DNA from: Paraburkholderia kururiensis | Lineage (GTDB): Bacteria > Pseudomonadota > Gammaproteobacteria > Burkholderiales > Burkholderiaceae | Assembly: GCF_034424375.1 (NCBI RefSeq) | Contig: NZ_CP139965.1 | Coordinates: forward strand, 1,240,001 to 1,304,000 | Length of the DNA: 64,000 bases | Direction: 5' to 3' | Shown here: piece after piece, positions 26,856-35,388 of the stretch | Layout of the letters: the number at the start of each line of letters is the position of its first letter | Position numbering within the stretch: position 1 is the stretch's first letter | Notes under the pieces: model-generated | The model's input: the letters and a program-made list of their open reading frames with translations, nothing else | Databases searched by the model: none | Told to the model about the DNA's origin: nothing | Position numbers and translations under genes: made by a program

Positions 26856-27497
26856 TCAGACCAGCGCCCGCATCGCCATGTCAACGATCGACGTGAGCTC
26901 CGACCTGTCCATGTCGATCTTGCCGAGCACGCGCATTCCCTGAACGATGCAGAGCAGAAACCGTCCGACGTCCTCTGCATCGAGGCTTCGATCGAATTGG
27001 CCGGCCTGCTGGCCGCGCGCGATCGCGAGACTGAACTGTGTCGCAATGCGGTGCAGTGTCGATTCGATGTGCGAGCGCATGGCCTGGTCGTCCGGGAGCA
27101 ACTCGATGGCTGCGTTTGTGATGAAGCAGCCGCGCCGATCCAACAGGTTCGCACTGACCTGCGTGTAATGCAGCAGGGCTGCGCGCAACGCGTCAGCGGG
27201 CGGCATGTCGGCGGCCAATCGCTCCTTCAGCCGCGCGACGGCGCCGTCCGCATAGCGATCGAACGCTGCGACGAGCAAGCCGTGCTTGTCGCCGAACGTC
27301 CGGTACAGACTGCCGCGGAACACGCCGGTCGCGTCGCACAGTGCGTCGACAGGGGTCGCGTGGTAACCATGCTCCCAAAAAACGCGGGCAGCGCTGTCGA
27401 TCGCCTGGGCTACATCGAACTCCCGTGGCCGACCGCGTTCGGCGGGACGAACGGGGCGGGAGCGAGCGTGGGTTCGGGAGCTGTCGGAGGTAGGCAT
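26856..27497 (-). CDS. TetR/AcrR-family transcriptional regulator
   Basis: 213 residues with an N-terminal HTH (GRPREFDVAQAIDSAARVFWEHGYHATPVDALCDATGVFRGSLYRTFGDKHGL, a textbook TetR pattern) and a helical ligand domain. ATG at 27497 (MPTSDSSRTH) is chosen; the upstream in-frame start at 27533 lies across the shared element. Gene order and the repeated element indicate autoregulation and control of the DMT exporter. Confidence 0.87.
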   Translation of the reverse strand: MPTSDSSRTHARSRPVRPAERGRPREFDVAQAIDSAARVFWEHGYHATPVDALCDATGVFRGSLYRTFGDKHGLLVAAFDRYADGAVARLKERLAADMPPADALRAALLHYTQVSANLLDRRGCFITNAAIELLPDDQAMRSHIESTLHRIATQFSLAIARGQQAGQFDRSLDAEDVGRFLLCIVQGMRVLGKIDMDRSELTSIVDMAMRALV

Positions 27498-27511
27498 GGA
27501 GACTATATTAG

Positions 27512-27529
27512 GACTAGTCATTCTCAAAA
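27512..27529 (-). promoter_or_regulatory. 18-base element upstream of tetR (partner of 26767-26784)
   Basis: GACTAGTCATTCTCAAAA on the plus strand, 16 of 18 bases identical to the site before the DMT gene. It contains the 8-bp palindrome GACTAGTC, a likely TetR half-site arrangement. Confidence 0.55.
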
Positions 27530-27774
27530 GCAACCAGCTAAATCAGTGCGCCATGCTCGGCCCGTTGCCGGTCCCTTGGAGATTCTCAGCAATTTTGGTT
27601 GGCGCCTTGAACGACCGTTCATGTGGCCGGCCAGAGCCTGGCGGCCCGGTGCGGCGCCATGGTCCACGCGCGATGCAAAAAAGCATAACCCGACCCACAA
27701 GGGGCATCCGAATTTCTCGCGAGCGGTCGTTCATCGGCGGACGAAAATAGTTGCGGCGTGAATGCGCGGAATTT

Positions 27775-28689
27775 TCAGCCCCTGCCAATCCAGGGCGGTT
27801 TCGAAAATATCTGCACTAGCCACTCGACGACTGCGCGCGTCTTTGCCGGTTCGTGTTTCACCGATGCCCGAACCACATTGACGCCCGCTTCGCCTCTGAC
27901 TTCCCAATCTGTCAGAACAGGCACTAATCGCCTTTCGGCGAGTTCGTGTCCAACCAGCCAATCCGCGGCCATGATTACACCAACGCCGCCGAGCGCGGCC
28001 TGAACGACTGCTTGCGCGTCATCCATCGCGAGCCGGCCGCTAACCCTGATCGCACGGGTCTTACCACCGCGCTGTAAATGCCAGATTGGGTGGGTGGCCA
28101 GTTTTGTGAAGCTGACGCATTCGTGCCTCGCTAAATCGTCAGCATCGCGAAGCGGCGAGCTTGCGGAAAGATAGGAGGGCGCGGCACACAGCAACCGCCG
28201 TGTCATTGCGAGACGACGTCCGACCAGTCGACTGTCTTTCATATCGCCAATGCGAATGCCGACATCGAACCCTTCAGCGATGAGATCGACGTAGCGGTCT
28301 GAGTAATCCGCTTCGATGCGTATTCCGGGATATCTGGCAAGGAACTCGGGCAACCTGGGTGCGATCCACAATCGTCCGAACGCGACGGGCAGGCTGAGCC
28401 GTAAAAGCCCCTCAGGCGATGAGGACATCGAGCGAGCCTCGTTTTCGGCGAGTCGCACCATCTCCATGGCCTCGCGGATGCGGTCGCGAAAACGGCTGCC
28501 CGCTTCTGTCGCCGCAACCCGGCGTGTTGAGCGCTCGAGTAGCCGAATACCAAGGCGGGTTTCCAATGCAGCGACCCGTCGCGATACAACCGAGCCGTCC
28601 CGTCCAAGCCGACGTCCAGCGGCAGAGAAGCTGCCGGTCTCGAGCACCGCGAGGAACGCTTCTGTCTGGTCCGCTTCAACACTGTCCAT
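27775..28689 (-). CDS. LysR-family transcriptional regulator
   Basis: 304 residues starting MDSVEADQTEAFLAVLETGSFSAAGRRLGRDGSVVSRRVAALE (wHTH), then a CrgA-type effector domain (RLSLPVAFGRLWIAPRLPEFLARYPGIRIEADYSDRYVDLIAEGFDVGIRIG). ATG at 28689 matches the family N-terminus. It is divergent from the MDR dehydrogenase gene at 28791, its probable target. Confidence 0.88.
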   Translation of the reverse strand: MDSVEADQTEAFLAVLETGSFSAAGRRLGRDGSVVSRRVAALETRLGIRLLERSTRRVAATEAGSRFRDRIREAMEMVRLAENEARSMSSSPEGLLRLSLPVAFGRLWIAPRLPEFLARYPGIRIEADYSDRYVDLIAEGFDVGIRIGDMKDSRLVGRRLAMTRRLLCAAPSYLSASSPLRDADDLARHECVSFTKLATHPIWHLQRGGKTRAIRVSGRLAMDDAQAVVQAALGGVGVIMAADWLVGHELAERRLVPVLTDWEVRGEAGVNVVRASVKHEPAKTRAVVEWLVQIFSKPPWIGRG

Positions 28690-28790
28690 TCGTGCACCCA
28701 GCACAGCAATGTTATGTTTCTGCGCTCGATTATAACGCCCGGGCGAAGCTAGGATTTCACCGTCGCGGTGACACCAACCGGAGGTCTTCC

Positions 28791-29804
28791 ATGCAGGCAT
28801 TTCAACTAGCTTCCTTGTCAATCGACTCCCTTTGCCGTGCCGAGGTGCCTACACCAAGGCCCGAAGCGGACGAAGTTCTCATCCGTCTGCAGGCGGCGAG
28901 CCTGAACTACCTCGATTTGATGGTGGCCTCCGGGCGGTTTGGAAGCGCCGGTACGCCATCCTTTATTCCCGGCACCGACGGCGCAGGGGAAATCGTCGAA
29001 GTCGGTAGCCGGGTCAAGGGTTGGGCAGTGGGCGACAGGGTCGTGCCGGGACTCATGGTGGACTGGGTGTCGGGCCCGATTACCCGCGCCGTGTCGGAGC
29101 GTTTGCGAGGCGTCACGATGCCAGGCTCGCTCGCGGACTACACCGTTGTGCCAGCTACCTCTCTTGTTCGCGTACCGGAAGCAATGACGTTCGTAGAGGC
29201 CGCGAGCCTGCCCATCGCGGCGACTACGGCGTGGAACGCGATACGTGCAGGCAATGTTCGCCCGGGGGGTGTTGTCGTGCTGCTCGGCACGGGCGGCGTA
29301 AGCCTGTTTGCGCTGCAGTTCGCAAAAGCAGCGGGCGCACGGGTGATCATCACATCGTCATCGGATGAAAAGCTCGAGCGCGCTCGCGCGCTGGGGGCCG
29401 ACGTAACCATCAACTACCTGTCAACGCCCGCGTGGGACGAGGTCGTGCTTTCGGAAACAGAGGGTGCCGGTGCAGACCTCATCGTTGAAACCGTGGGGAC
29501 TGCGACTTTTCGGCGCTCGCTCAATGCAGCAGCGGTTGCAGGAACGATCTTCGTGGTGGGCTTTGTGAGTGGGATGGATCTGACGATCCCTGTGTTGCCG
29601 ATCAATCTGAAGACATTGCGAATCATCGGCAGCAATACCGGCTCGACGGCGAATCTCGCGGACGCGGTTCGTGCCATCGCCCAAACAGGTATCAAGCCTG
29701 CCATCGACCGGACGTTCGCGTTCAATGACACTCGTGCCGCCTATCGATTTCTCGAAAGCGCGTCGCATTTTGGAAAGGTAGCGATAGAACTCAATGCGCG
29801 GTGA
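28791..29804 (+). CDS. Zinc-independent MDR-family NAD(P)-dependent alcohol dehydrogenase/quinone reductase
   Basis: 337 residues with a GroES-like N-terminal domain (LNYLDLMVASGRFG...IPGTDGAGEIVEVG...GDRVVPG) and a Rossmann domain with the nucleotide loop VVLLGTGGVSLFALQFAKAAGARVIITSSSDEKLERARALGAD. The catalytic-zinc and structural-zinc cysteines are absent, as in the quinone-oxidoreductase branch. The start ATG 28791 follows GGAGGTCTTCC. It is divergent from a LysR gene. Confidence 0.86.
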   Translation: MQAFQLASLSIDSLCRAEVPTPRPEADEVLIRLQAASLNYLDLMVASGRFGSAGTPSFIPGTDGAGEIVEVGSRVKGWAVGDRVVPGLMVDWVSGPITRAVSERLRGVTMPGSLADYTVVPATSLVRVPEAMTFVEAASLPIAATTAWNAIRAGNVRPGGVVVLLGTGGVSLFALQFAKAAGARVIITSSSDEKLERARALGADVTINYLSTPAWDEVVLSETEGAGADLIVETVGTATFRRSLNAAAVAGTIFVVGFVSGMDLTIPVLPINLKTLRIIGSNTGSTANLADAVRAIAQTGIKPAIDRTFAFNDTRAAYRFLESASHFGKVAIELNAR

Positions 29805-30038
29805 CGTTTCCGGTTGGCGGCCCGAACGGTAGCGACTTTTTTCGCATCAACGTTCGGATGAACGTGGATGGCTGGCAATTCAGACAAACGTTCGCACTGC
29901 CGCTGATGGCGGACTGATGTTGATGACAAACAGAGGCGACGTATGCAACGTGATGGGGCAAGATCTGCGTTAGGCAGGTATTGCGGCCGCCAGAGCGCGC
30001 TCCATTACGATTGCCTGCCCGTCGAAATCCATCGCCGG
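29805..30038. other. Short spacer without recognisable gene
   Basis: No coding pattern, palindrome or RNA gene was recognised between the MDR dehydrogenase and the GNAT pseudogene. Confidence 0.5.
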
Positions 30039-30489
30039 CTAGCGAAGCAACTCGATGAAGCCTTCGCGTTTCCAGAATTCGAACGCTCTCGGATTGGTGT
30101 CGATGACGGCAATGCGTAATGCGCGACATTGCCAGCCCATCCCGATTGCTTCGGCGAGATGCAGAACCTGCGGACCCAAGCCCCGTCCCTGCGAGCTTTC
30201 CCGGAACAACAAGCCGATGAAAGCGATGTCGGCCTCGGGATAGCCCCGCACCATCTCGATACATCCCACCGCTTCGACATCGTGAGAGATTTCGAAGACG
30301 AATTTGTCCGCGTGGTTTTTTGCCGGGCGGCAGGGCTTCAAGTAGCTCGATCGCGGCATTCGGCGCGGGCAGCTTGCCTTCCACTGCGAGGCTATAGCCC
30401 GGCGCACCTTCGAGCACAGCTTGCAGACGTGCTATGTCATTCGATGATCGACGGTGGATTCGACGTAGCGTGGGTGTGTACAGGGTCAT
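30039..30489 (-). pseudogene. GNAT acetyltransferase interrupted by a frameshift in a homopolymer
   Basis: The N-terminal half (MTLYTPTLRRIHRRSSND...AAIELLEALPPGK) is in the frame starting at 30489. The C-terminal half (DKFVFEISHDVEAVGCIEMV...SSQGRGLGPQVLHLAEAIG...NPRAFEFWKREGF) is in another frame ending at 30039. The switch falls at six A residues on the minus strand (plus-strand T6 at 30316-30321). With five A the reading GKNHADKFVF would be continuous. The total would be about 150 residues, a normal GNAT length. It could be a true mutation, a sequencing error or a slippery site. Confidence 0.75.
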
Positions 30490-30566
30490 AGCGGTTCAGG
30501 CGGCAATGTGCGATGCCGATTGTGGACGATCTGGCTGTCGAGGTCGATGGACTGGTTGTGGCCGGC

Positions 30567-30587
30567 CAGCGCCCGTTGCGGGCGCTG
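30567..30587. terminator. Strong hairpin downstream of nucleotidyltransferase gene
   Basis: CAGCGCCCG and CGGGCGCTG form a perfect 9-bp stem with a 3-base loop, lying between the GNAT pseudogene and the end of the minus-strand nucleotidyltransferase gene. There is no long T-run. It may act as a terminator or mRNA 3' end. Confidence 0.4.
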
Positions 30588-30680
30588 CGATTTGCCGACC
30601 GCCGCCCTCTATGATGAGCATATTGCACGGTGATGGTAGCGGTCGCCTGCTCCACAGCAGACAATCAATCTGTGCGCCGG

Positions 30681-31244
30681 TCAACTCGGCACGATCGTTA
30701 CGCGCGGCCAACGCCTTTGATACTGCTTCTGTTGGATTCGCTTTCGGTAAGCTTCGATGCTGACACGTGCCGGGTTTCGCCGGACCACCATAGCAAAAAG
30801 ATCGTCAAGCCCATACGGTGCGATTACGTCAATCGAATCGTCTTCGCGTAGCGTTAATCCGACAGATGTCGCGAACTCGGGCCACGCTGCGACAGCGTCC
30901 TTCAGCGAAGCCAGCGGCGAGACCGGATGACCAAAAGTCGCTTCGAACCACGTGTGCACGGCAGCCTGATTAGTGACCTCCCACGGTGTGTTCGGACGGA
31001 TACTATTTAATCGGCGCTGAATATTCGCGTCGCACTTGCCTGTGAGGTCGGAAGCGTCGAAGTGTGCGACGTCAATGTCAGACAACGGAGATGCAGTCCG
31101 GAAATCGTGCAGCGAATCCCACACAAGATTGCGAACAGCCCCAGCACCTATACACCACGAGGGCAGATTGAGACTGCGCACTGCGACGAGCGCGGACCAG
31201 AACCATTCCGATTCACGTGCGATGGCCGCAAGGCGTGTCTGCAT
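30681..31244 (-). CDS. Nucleotidyltransferase-family protein (COG3575-like)
   Basis: 187 residues from ATG 31244 (MQTRLAAIARESEWFW); an in-frame TTG at 31292 would add 16 residues. The pattern WCIGAGAVRNLVWD followed by SPLSDIDVAHFD is the minimal nucleotidyltransferase core, with the two metal-binding Asp residues in DIDV. The C-terminal DLFAMVVRRNP...YRKRIQQKQYQRRWP is the typical end of this DUF925-like family. The substrate is unknown. Confidence 0.8.
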   Translation of the reverse strand: MQTRLAAIARESEWFWSALVAVRSLNLPSWCIGAGAVRNLVWDSLHDFRTASPLSDIDVAHFDASDLTGKCDANIQRRLNSIRPNTPWEVTNQAAVHTWFEATFGHPVSPLASLKDAVAAWPEFATSVGLTLREDDSIDVIAPYGLDDLFAMVVRRNPARVSIEAYRKRIQQKQYQRRWPRVTIVPS

Positions 31245-31374
31245 ATTGGTTGTTCGCACGTAAATCCCCAGAAGTGCATCGTCGCCATGCAACCCTCACG
31301 ACATTTCCAGAGGATTGTCGACGAAACAGGCGTCGCCGTCGATCGGCGGCTCATGGCCTTATCGCTTTCTACAC

Positions 31375-31890
31375 TCACAGCGCGCTTCCGTCCTCAGACT
31401 GCTTCACAAGGTAAAAATGATCGCCCATCGAACGAATAGACTTGTCGGGAGTCTTTGCCGCCAGTAGCTCCGCATCCCTTGGATCGTAGTTCAATGTGTA
31501 GGCAACGCCTGGGGACAATGGCGCAGCGTCCAGGCCCCAGCTCCAGCTGCGAAATGCACTTCCGCCCGAGGGGGAGAAATGAACTTCGATCTCGTGGGGA
31601 TACTTGACTAGAAGAAAATGAATGCGGTCGGGGTCCAGACCGATAAGCGACAGCCCCATTATGAGGGCGCCGGCTAATGGAGGTGCCAGGCATGCGGAGG
31701 CCGCACAGCGCCATCGGCGGTTGACAGCGTTTCCTATTGTCCCGGCAACCCAGGCGATTCCAAGCGGTGGAACAAGAAGAAGCGAGACAAGGAATATCCC
31801 GAGTACGGCTTTGTCGGATTCCCAAAGTGCAAGGCACAGCACGAGAAAACCGATCCACCACCCAAGATGAAGCATGGAAAATCGATCCAT
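31375..31890 (-). CDS. Hypothetical membrane protein
   Basis: 171 residues from ATG 31890 (MDRFSMLHLGWWIG). Three hydrophobic segments lie in the first 100 residues, followed by a soluble tail containing HEIEVHFSPSGGSAFRSWSWGL and a short conserved-looking YTLNYDPRDAELLAAK. No family was recognised. An upstream in-frame ATG at 31923 is possible. It lies beside the IS element but appears intact. Confidence 0.6.
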   Translation of the reverse strand: MDRFSMLHLGWWIGFLVLCLALWESDKAVLGIFLVSLLLVPPLGIAWVAGTIGNAVNRRWRCAASACLAPPLAGALIMGLSLIGLDPDRIHFLLVKYPHEIEVHFSPSGGSAFRSWSWGLDAAPLSPGVAYTLNYDPRDAELLAAKTPDKSIRSMGDHFYLVKQSEDGSAL

Positions 31891-32080
31891 GGCTGTCAGT
31901 CCCTCATTCTGTTCCGACTTCATTGGAGCCCGTGTCCATCAGGAGCGAGGTAGATGGAGTCGCTGCACGTTGTGCAGAGACGCCCCCTGCAATTGTCAGC
32001 AATGTAGGTAGGTCTGTCGAGTGGCTGTTCCTGGCCGAACTCGGGAATCCGGCCGAGCGGCGGCGCCATCCGGGGGATGC

Positions 32081-32084
32081 TTAG
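32081..32084. repeat. IS target-site duplication, left copy (TTAG)
   Basis: TTAG immediately flanks the left inverted repeat and is repeated at 33420-33423. It fits the YTAR target consensus of IS5-group elements. Confidence 0.75.
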
Positions 32085-33419
32085 CAGGCTGTTGAAATAC
32101 ATCTCACTGACGCAAGGGATGTCTTTCTAAAAAACCATCGCGTCGGTTTGGTTCGTGTCGATTTGATAGCGAGCGCCCTTAATTCAGGTGGAACCAATGC
32201 CGTCTCCTCGCCGATTTGCACTTCTACTCCGTTCTGTTCGCGAGCGTACGCATGCGTGTGAGGTTGTAGGCCGCCTGTGTCAGCAAGAACAACTGCTCGA
32301 CCCGCTCGCGGCCGCGATACATCGCCTGACGAATCCGGCCGACTGTCTTACCCCAGCCGAAGACCTGCTCGATGCATTTGCGCTTGCGCTGGCTGATGGC
32401 GTAGCCAGCCCAGCGTGTCGTCCGAGCGTCAATCGCCGAGCCACCCGCGCGGCCGTCGTTTTGCGCCACGTGCGGCGTCACACGATTGGCGCGGCAACTC
32501 GCCACGAAGCCCGCCGTGTCGTAATTCCTGTCCGCCCCCACAGTAATGGGGGCGCTGGCAACTTGCGCCGCGTCCGCGAGCATTTGAGCCGCAGCGTCGC
32601 GTTCGGCCGTACCGCTGGCCTGCGTCACTTGCGCGTTCACCACCAGACCATGCCGGTTATCCGTCAGCAGGTGCCCGATGTAGCAAAGCAGCGCACCAGT
32701 GCGCCGGCTCTTGCGAAACAGCTTCGCCTGGCTGTCCGTGCTCGATTCGTGGGTCTCGTTGCTACGCTTCTCACCGTGCCAGTTCTCGCGCTCACGCGCA
32801 CCGCCATCAGGCGGCGCATCGTCATCCGACTTGTTCTTGCTCACGAAGCTCTTGTGCCCGGCCCACGCCTGAATCAGCGTGCCGTCCACGCTGAAATGCT
32901 CGCCCGACAGATAACCGCGCGCATGCGCCGACTCAACCGTCTCGTTGAACAGTTCAACGATGACGTCGTGCTCGAGCAGCCGGTCACGGTTCTTGCTGAA
33001 GGTCGAGTGGTCCCACACCGCATCGTCCATCGAAAGGCCGACGAACCAGCGAAACAGCATGTTGTAGGAGATTTGCTCCATCAGCATGCGTTCGCTTCGA
33101 ATCGAATACAGCACCTGCAACAGCAACGCGCGAATCAATTTCTCCGGGGCGATGCTCGGGCGGCCACCCTTCGCGTCGCTCTCGTACATCCGAGCGAACA
33201 CCGGGTCCATGCGCTTGAGTGCGTCGTTCAGCCAAATGCGAATCGGGCGCAGCGGGTGATTGGCCGGCACGAAGTCATCCAGCCTTGCCATCGTAAACAT
33301 CGTCTCGGTGTAGCCGTCCGCTCCGCGCATCGCTTCGGTCTCAGTGTTGTCCGCTTCCTTGTTTCAACGTTTACCGCTCCCGGTCCGATGACCATGGCGG
33401 AAGCTATTTCAACAGCCTG
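32085..33419. mobile_element. IS5-family insertion sequence, complete, about 1335 bp
   Basis: The ends are 15-bp perfect inverted repeats CAGGCTGTTGAAATA (32085-32099) and TATTTCAACAGCCTG (33405-33419). They are flanked by a 4-bp duplication TTAG on both sides, and the element encodes a single transposase on the minus strand. All parts look intact, so recent insertion is likely. It sits between a hypothetical membrane-protein gene and a Nudix gene. Confidence 0.9.
32224..33330 (-). CDS. IS5-family transposase (DDE type)
   Basis: 368 residues with an N-terminal DUF772 domain (MFTMARLDDFVPANHPLRPIR...RPSIAPEKLIRALLLQVLYSIRSER) and a DDE core: first Asp in FSVDGTLIQAWAG, second in VGADRNYDT, Glu in RKCIEQVFGWGKT. 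A charged Ser/Asp/Glu-rich insert (KSDDDAPPDGG...) separates the first two catalytic parts. It is full length with no frameshift, so the element may be active. Confidence 0.92.
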   Translation of the reverse strand: MRGADGYTETMFTMARLDDFVPANHPLRPIRIWLNDALKRMDPVFARMYESDAKGGRPSIAPEKLIRALLLQVLYSIRSERMLMEQISYNMLFRWFVGLSMDDAVWDHSTFSKNRDRLLEHDVIVELFNETVESAHARGYLSGEHFSVDGTLIQAWAGHKSFVSKNKSDDDAPPDGGARERENWHGEKRSNETHESSTDSQAKLFRKSRRTGALLCYIGHLLTDNRHGLVVNAQVTQASGTAERDAAAQMLADAAQVASAPITVGADRNYDTAGFVASCRANRVTPHVAQNDGRAGGSAIDARTTRWAGYAISQRKRKCIEQVFGWGKTVGRIRQAMYRGRERVEQLFLLTQAAYNLTRMRTLANRTE

Positions 33420-33423
33420 TTAG
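33420..33423. repeat. IS target-site duplication, right copy (TTAG)
   Basis: This is the second TTAG copy. Bases 33420-33422 also form the TAA stop of the minus-strand Nudix gene, so the insertion left the Nudix protein unchanged. Confidence 0.75.
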
Positions 33424-33929
33424 AACGCGCGGAACAAATCGTCGTTCGGATACGGTAATGCCAGCTCCGGCATTTCATGCTTTCCGAAATACCGGGTGGA
33501 TTTGGTCTCCGCATCGCCAGGAATTCCGTCGCCACCGATGATCCTACACTGAAATAGCATGACAACGTATTCAATCTGATCCCCGTTCGGATACGTATAC
33601 CTGAACGACCGCCCGCCGAAGACGCCGAGAATGCCGTGAATGTGGATGGCATAGCCGGTCTCTTCCATCACCTCGCGAGCAATTGCTTCCTGTGGGCTTT
33701 CGCCCAGTTCAATCCCCCCAGCGGGCAAGCTCCAAGCCTCACCCGAAGACTTCTCTTGCAATAGAAGCCTGCCTTGGTGATCGTGGATTACGGCACCGAC
33801 CGATGGACTCAGTATCAATTCATTGCCAACCTGCTTTCTCAACCAACCGATGTAGCTTTCGTTGCTCAAAATTCCACTCGCATAAAAAGAGGTCGAACAG
33901 CAAAGATGGACATCGGAGGCGATTGTCAT
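33420..33929 (-). CDS. Nudix hydrolase
   Basis: 169 residues with an intact Nudix box, GGIELGESPQEAIAREVMEETGY in two parts: GGIELGE then REVMEETG, fitting Gx5Ex7REUxEExGU. It hydrolyses nucleoside diphosphates linked to another group; the exact substrate is unknown. A TTG at 33866 (LSNESYIGWLRKQVG) is a plausible alternative start, because Nudix proteins of this type begin there and the first 21 residues are atypical. The stop codon coincides with the IS target duplication. Confidence 0.85.
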   Translation of the reverse strand: MTIASDVHLCCSTSFYASGILSNESYIGWLRKQVGNELILSPSVGAVIHDHQGRLLLQEKSSGEAWSLPAGGIELGESPQEAIAREVMEETGYAIHIHGILGVFGGRSFRYTYPNGDQIEYVVMLFQCRIIGGDGIPGDAETKSTRYFGKHEMPELALPYPNDDLFRAF

Positions 33930-33948
33930 GGATCTGAATGGCCTTGTC

Positions 33949-33970
33949 GATCGGCCGAAAGTGGCCGATC
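33949..33970. repeat. Perfect 8-bp inverted repeat in spacer
   Basis: GATCGGCC and GGCCGATC surround the 6-base loop GAAAGT in the 215-base gap between the Nudix and VOC genes. No T-run follows. The rest of the gap (33930-34144) shows no gene. Confidence 0.4.
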
Positions 33971-34144
33971 AGCGCCCCACGATCGAGCGCACCGACCGTC
34001 CTTGAGCATGCATCCAATGCAAAAGGCGCAAAAGGCGCCAACCGAACCGGAAGTGCCGTTCCACATGGCTCGTGAAACGACCTGTCGGCGACGCCAGGCA
34101 GTCGTTCGTCAGGAAATGCGAGAAGCAGCAGCAGGGCCGCAAGT

Positions 34145-34495
34145 TTAGTTACGGCACATGCAAAGCTCGAATTCGTGTCCGTCTGGGCTGCTCAGTACGA
34201 TGCTTTGCATCGACTCGATTTTTAATCCGTCCATCACGACCGAAGCTCCGCTTTCTATTGCGCGCTTCACAAATTCGTGAAGTGCATTTTCTTCGAACTC
34301 AAAGACGGGGACTGAACCGCTACCCTTGATCTCGTCCCCGAAGTCGTTTAACAACAGGCCCAGCCGGTTGGTGCCGATCATGAATTCAGTCCACTTCTCG
34401 GACCGCTTAAGCGGTTCATATCCGAGGAGCCTCGCCCAAAACGAAGTGGATGTCTCCATCTCATTCACCTTCAAATACACGGTCCGAAGCTTCAT
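34145..34495 (-). CDS. VOC-family (glyoxalase/bleomycin-resistance fold) protein
   Basis: 116 residues with one VOC unit of two beta-alpha-beta-beta-beta modules: MKLRTVYLKVNEMETSTSFWARLLGYEP, then FVKRAIESGASVVMDGLK and SIVLSSPDGHEFELC. Metal-ligand positions are not obvious, so it may be a binding protein or enzyme of unknown substrate. It is not closely linked to a regulator. Confidence 0.82.
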   Translation of the reverse strand: MKLRTVYLKVNEMETSTSFWARLLGYEPLKRSEKWTEFMIGTNRLGLLLNDFGDEIKGSGSVPVFEFEENALHEFVKRAIESGASVVMDGLKIESMQSIVLSSPDGHEFELCMCRN

Positions 34496-34675
34496 GACGA
34501 GTCCCCGAATGGATACGAACGGAATGTACCAGACGCCAATATAGTCGGCTCACGACAGCGCCCGGCCAAACGCCATCAACCGGAACCTCTCTTCGTGGCC
34601 ATGGGTTGCCTTTCGCGCGACTATACGAGTTGCTGCAAAGCGATCGAGCTTGCGCTTAATGACATTACGTCCGCG

Positions 34676-35065
34676 TCATGAAGGCCACGCCGAGTTTTGC
34701 AGAACGATGCGGTAGCCGTCGTAGTCCTCAAATGTTCTACCTGACACGTCCCAATAAGGATTGAGCGACGTCACGCAAACAAATCCGCTTTCGGCGAGGC
34801 GCTCACAAGTGGACTTCCACTCAGCGTGATCCGGGACGTAAAACACCAGCAAATCCTCATGCGTTGGTGTCGGCACTACCGGATGTTCGCGGCACTGTGT
34901 GAACTCGAAGTGATAGTCCATGCCGGGACGTCCCAACATCATGCCGTCGAACCCCTGATGGTTCTGGAACTTTGCCAGGACAGCGACGCCGAGTGCTGCG
35001 CAATACATGCTTTCCGCCCGCGAAAGGTCGCTGACAGGTCTGGCGATTCTGAGATGTGCTCGCAT
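34676..35065 (-). CDS. VOC-family protein
   Basis: 129 residues: HLRIARPVSDLSRAESMYCAALGVAVLAKF begins the first module. YHFEFTQCREHP and the C-terminal FEDYDGYRIVLQNSAWPS complete a VOC fold, with the last acidic and aromatic residues typical of YycE/glyoxalase-like members. The 180-base gap before it (34496-34675) holds no recognised gene. Confidence 0.82.
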   Translation of the reverse strand: MRAHLRIARPVSDLSRAESMYCAALGVAVLAKFQNHQGFDGMMLGRPGMDYHFEFTQCREHPVVPTPTHEDLLVFYVPDHAEWKSTCERLAESGFVCVTSLNPYWDVSGRTFEDYDGYRIVLQNSAWPS

Positions 35066-35210
35066 CGGATTTTGCTATCGAAATCGTGCCACGGGTGCCA
35101 GAAAATCAATCTTGAAGAAGAGGCCGAACTAAATTATCTGCAATTCTTGTTGTCTTGCCGAGTGACCAGTTGTGCCCGGCAGCGTTCGATGCCGTCCGGC
35201 CTACGTCCCT

Positions 35211-35320
35211 TCACACGTCGGTTTGCTCAGCCGTCTCGAGCGCATCATCGACCTCGATTGCGAGGTATCGAACCGTGTTCTCTAGCTTCGTTTGTCCGGG
35301 CAGTAACTTTACCTTACAGC
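35211..35320 (-). pseudogene. C-terminal remnant of a tyrosine (phage-type) integrase
   Basis: On the minus strand the last codons before the stop at 35213-35211 encode LPGQTKLENTVRYLAIEV followed by DDALETAEQTDV. This matches the integrase end LGHxKLExTVRYLGIEVDDAL, including the Tyr in VRYL that is the catalytic tyrosine in this family. No upstream catalytic Arg/His region is present, so only the tail survives. The rest of 35066-35388 holds no gene. Confidence 0.65.
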
Positions 35321-35388
35321 GCCGGGCGCGATATTCATTTCGAGCAATTACGCGTCGCGCTAATCGCGGCAATTGAAGCGTCATGAAA

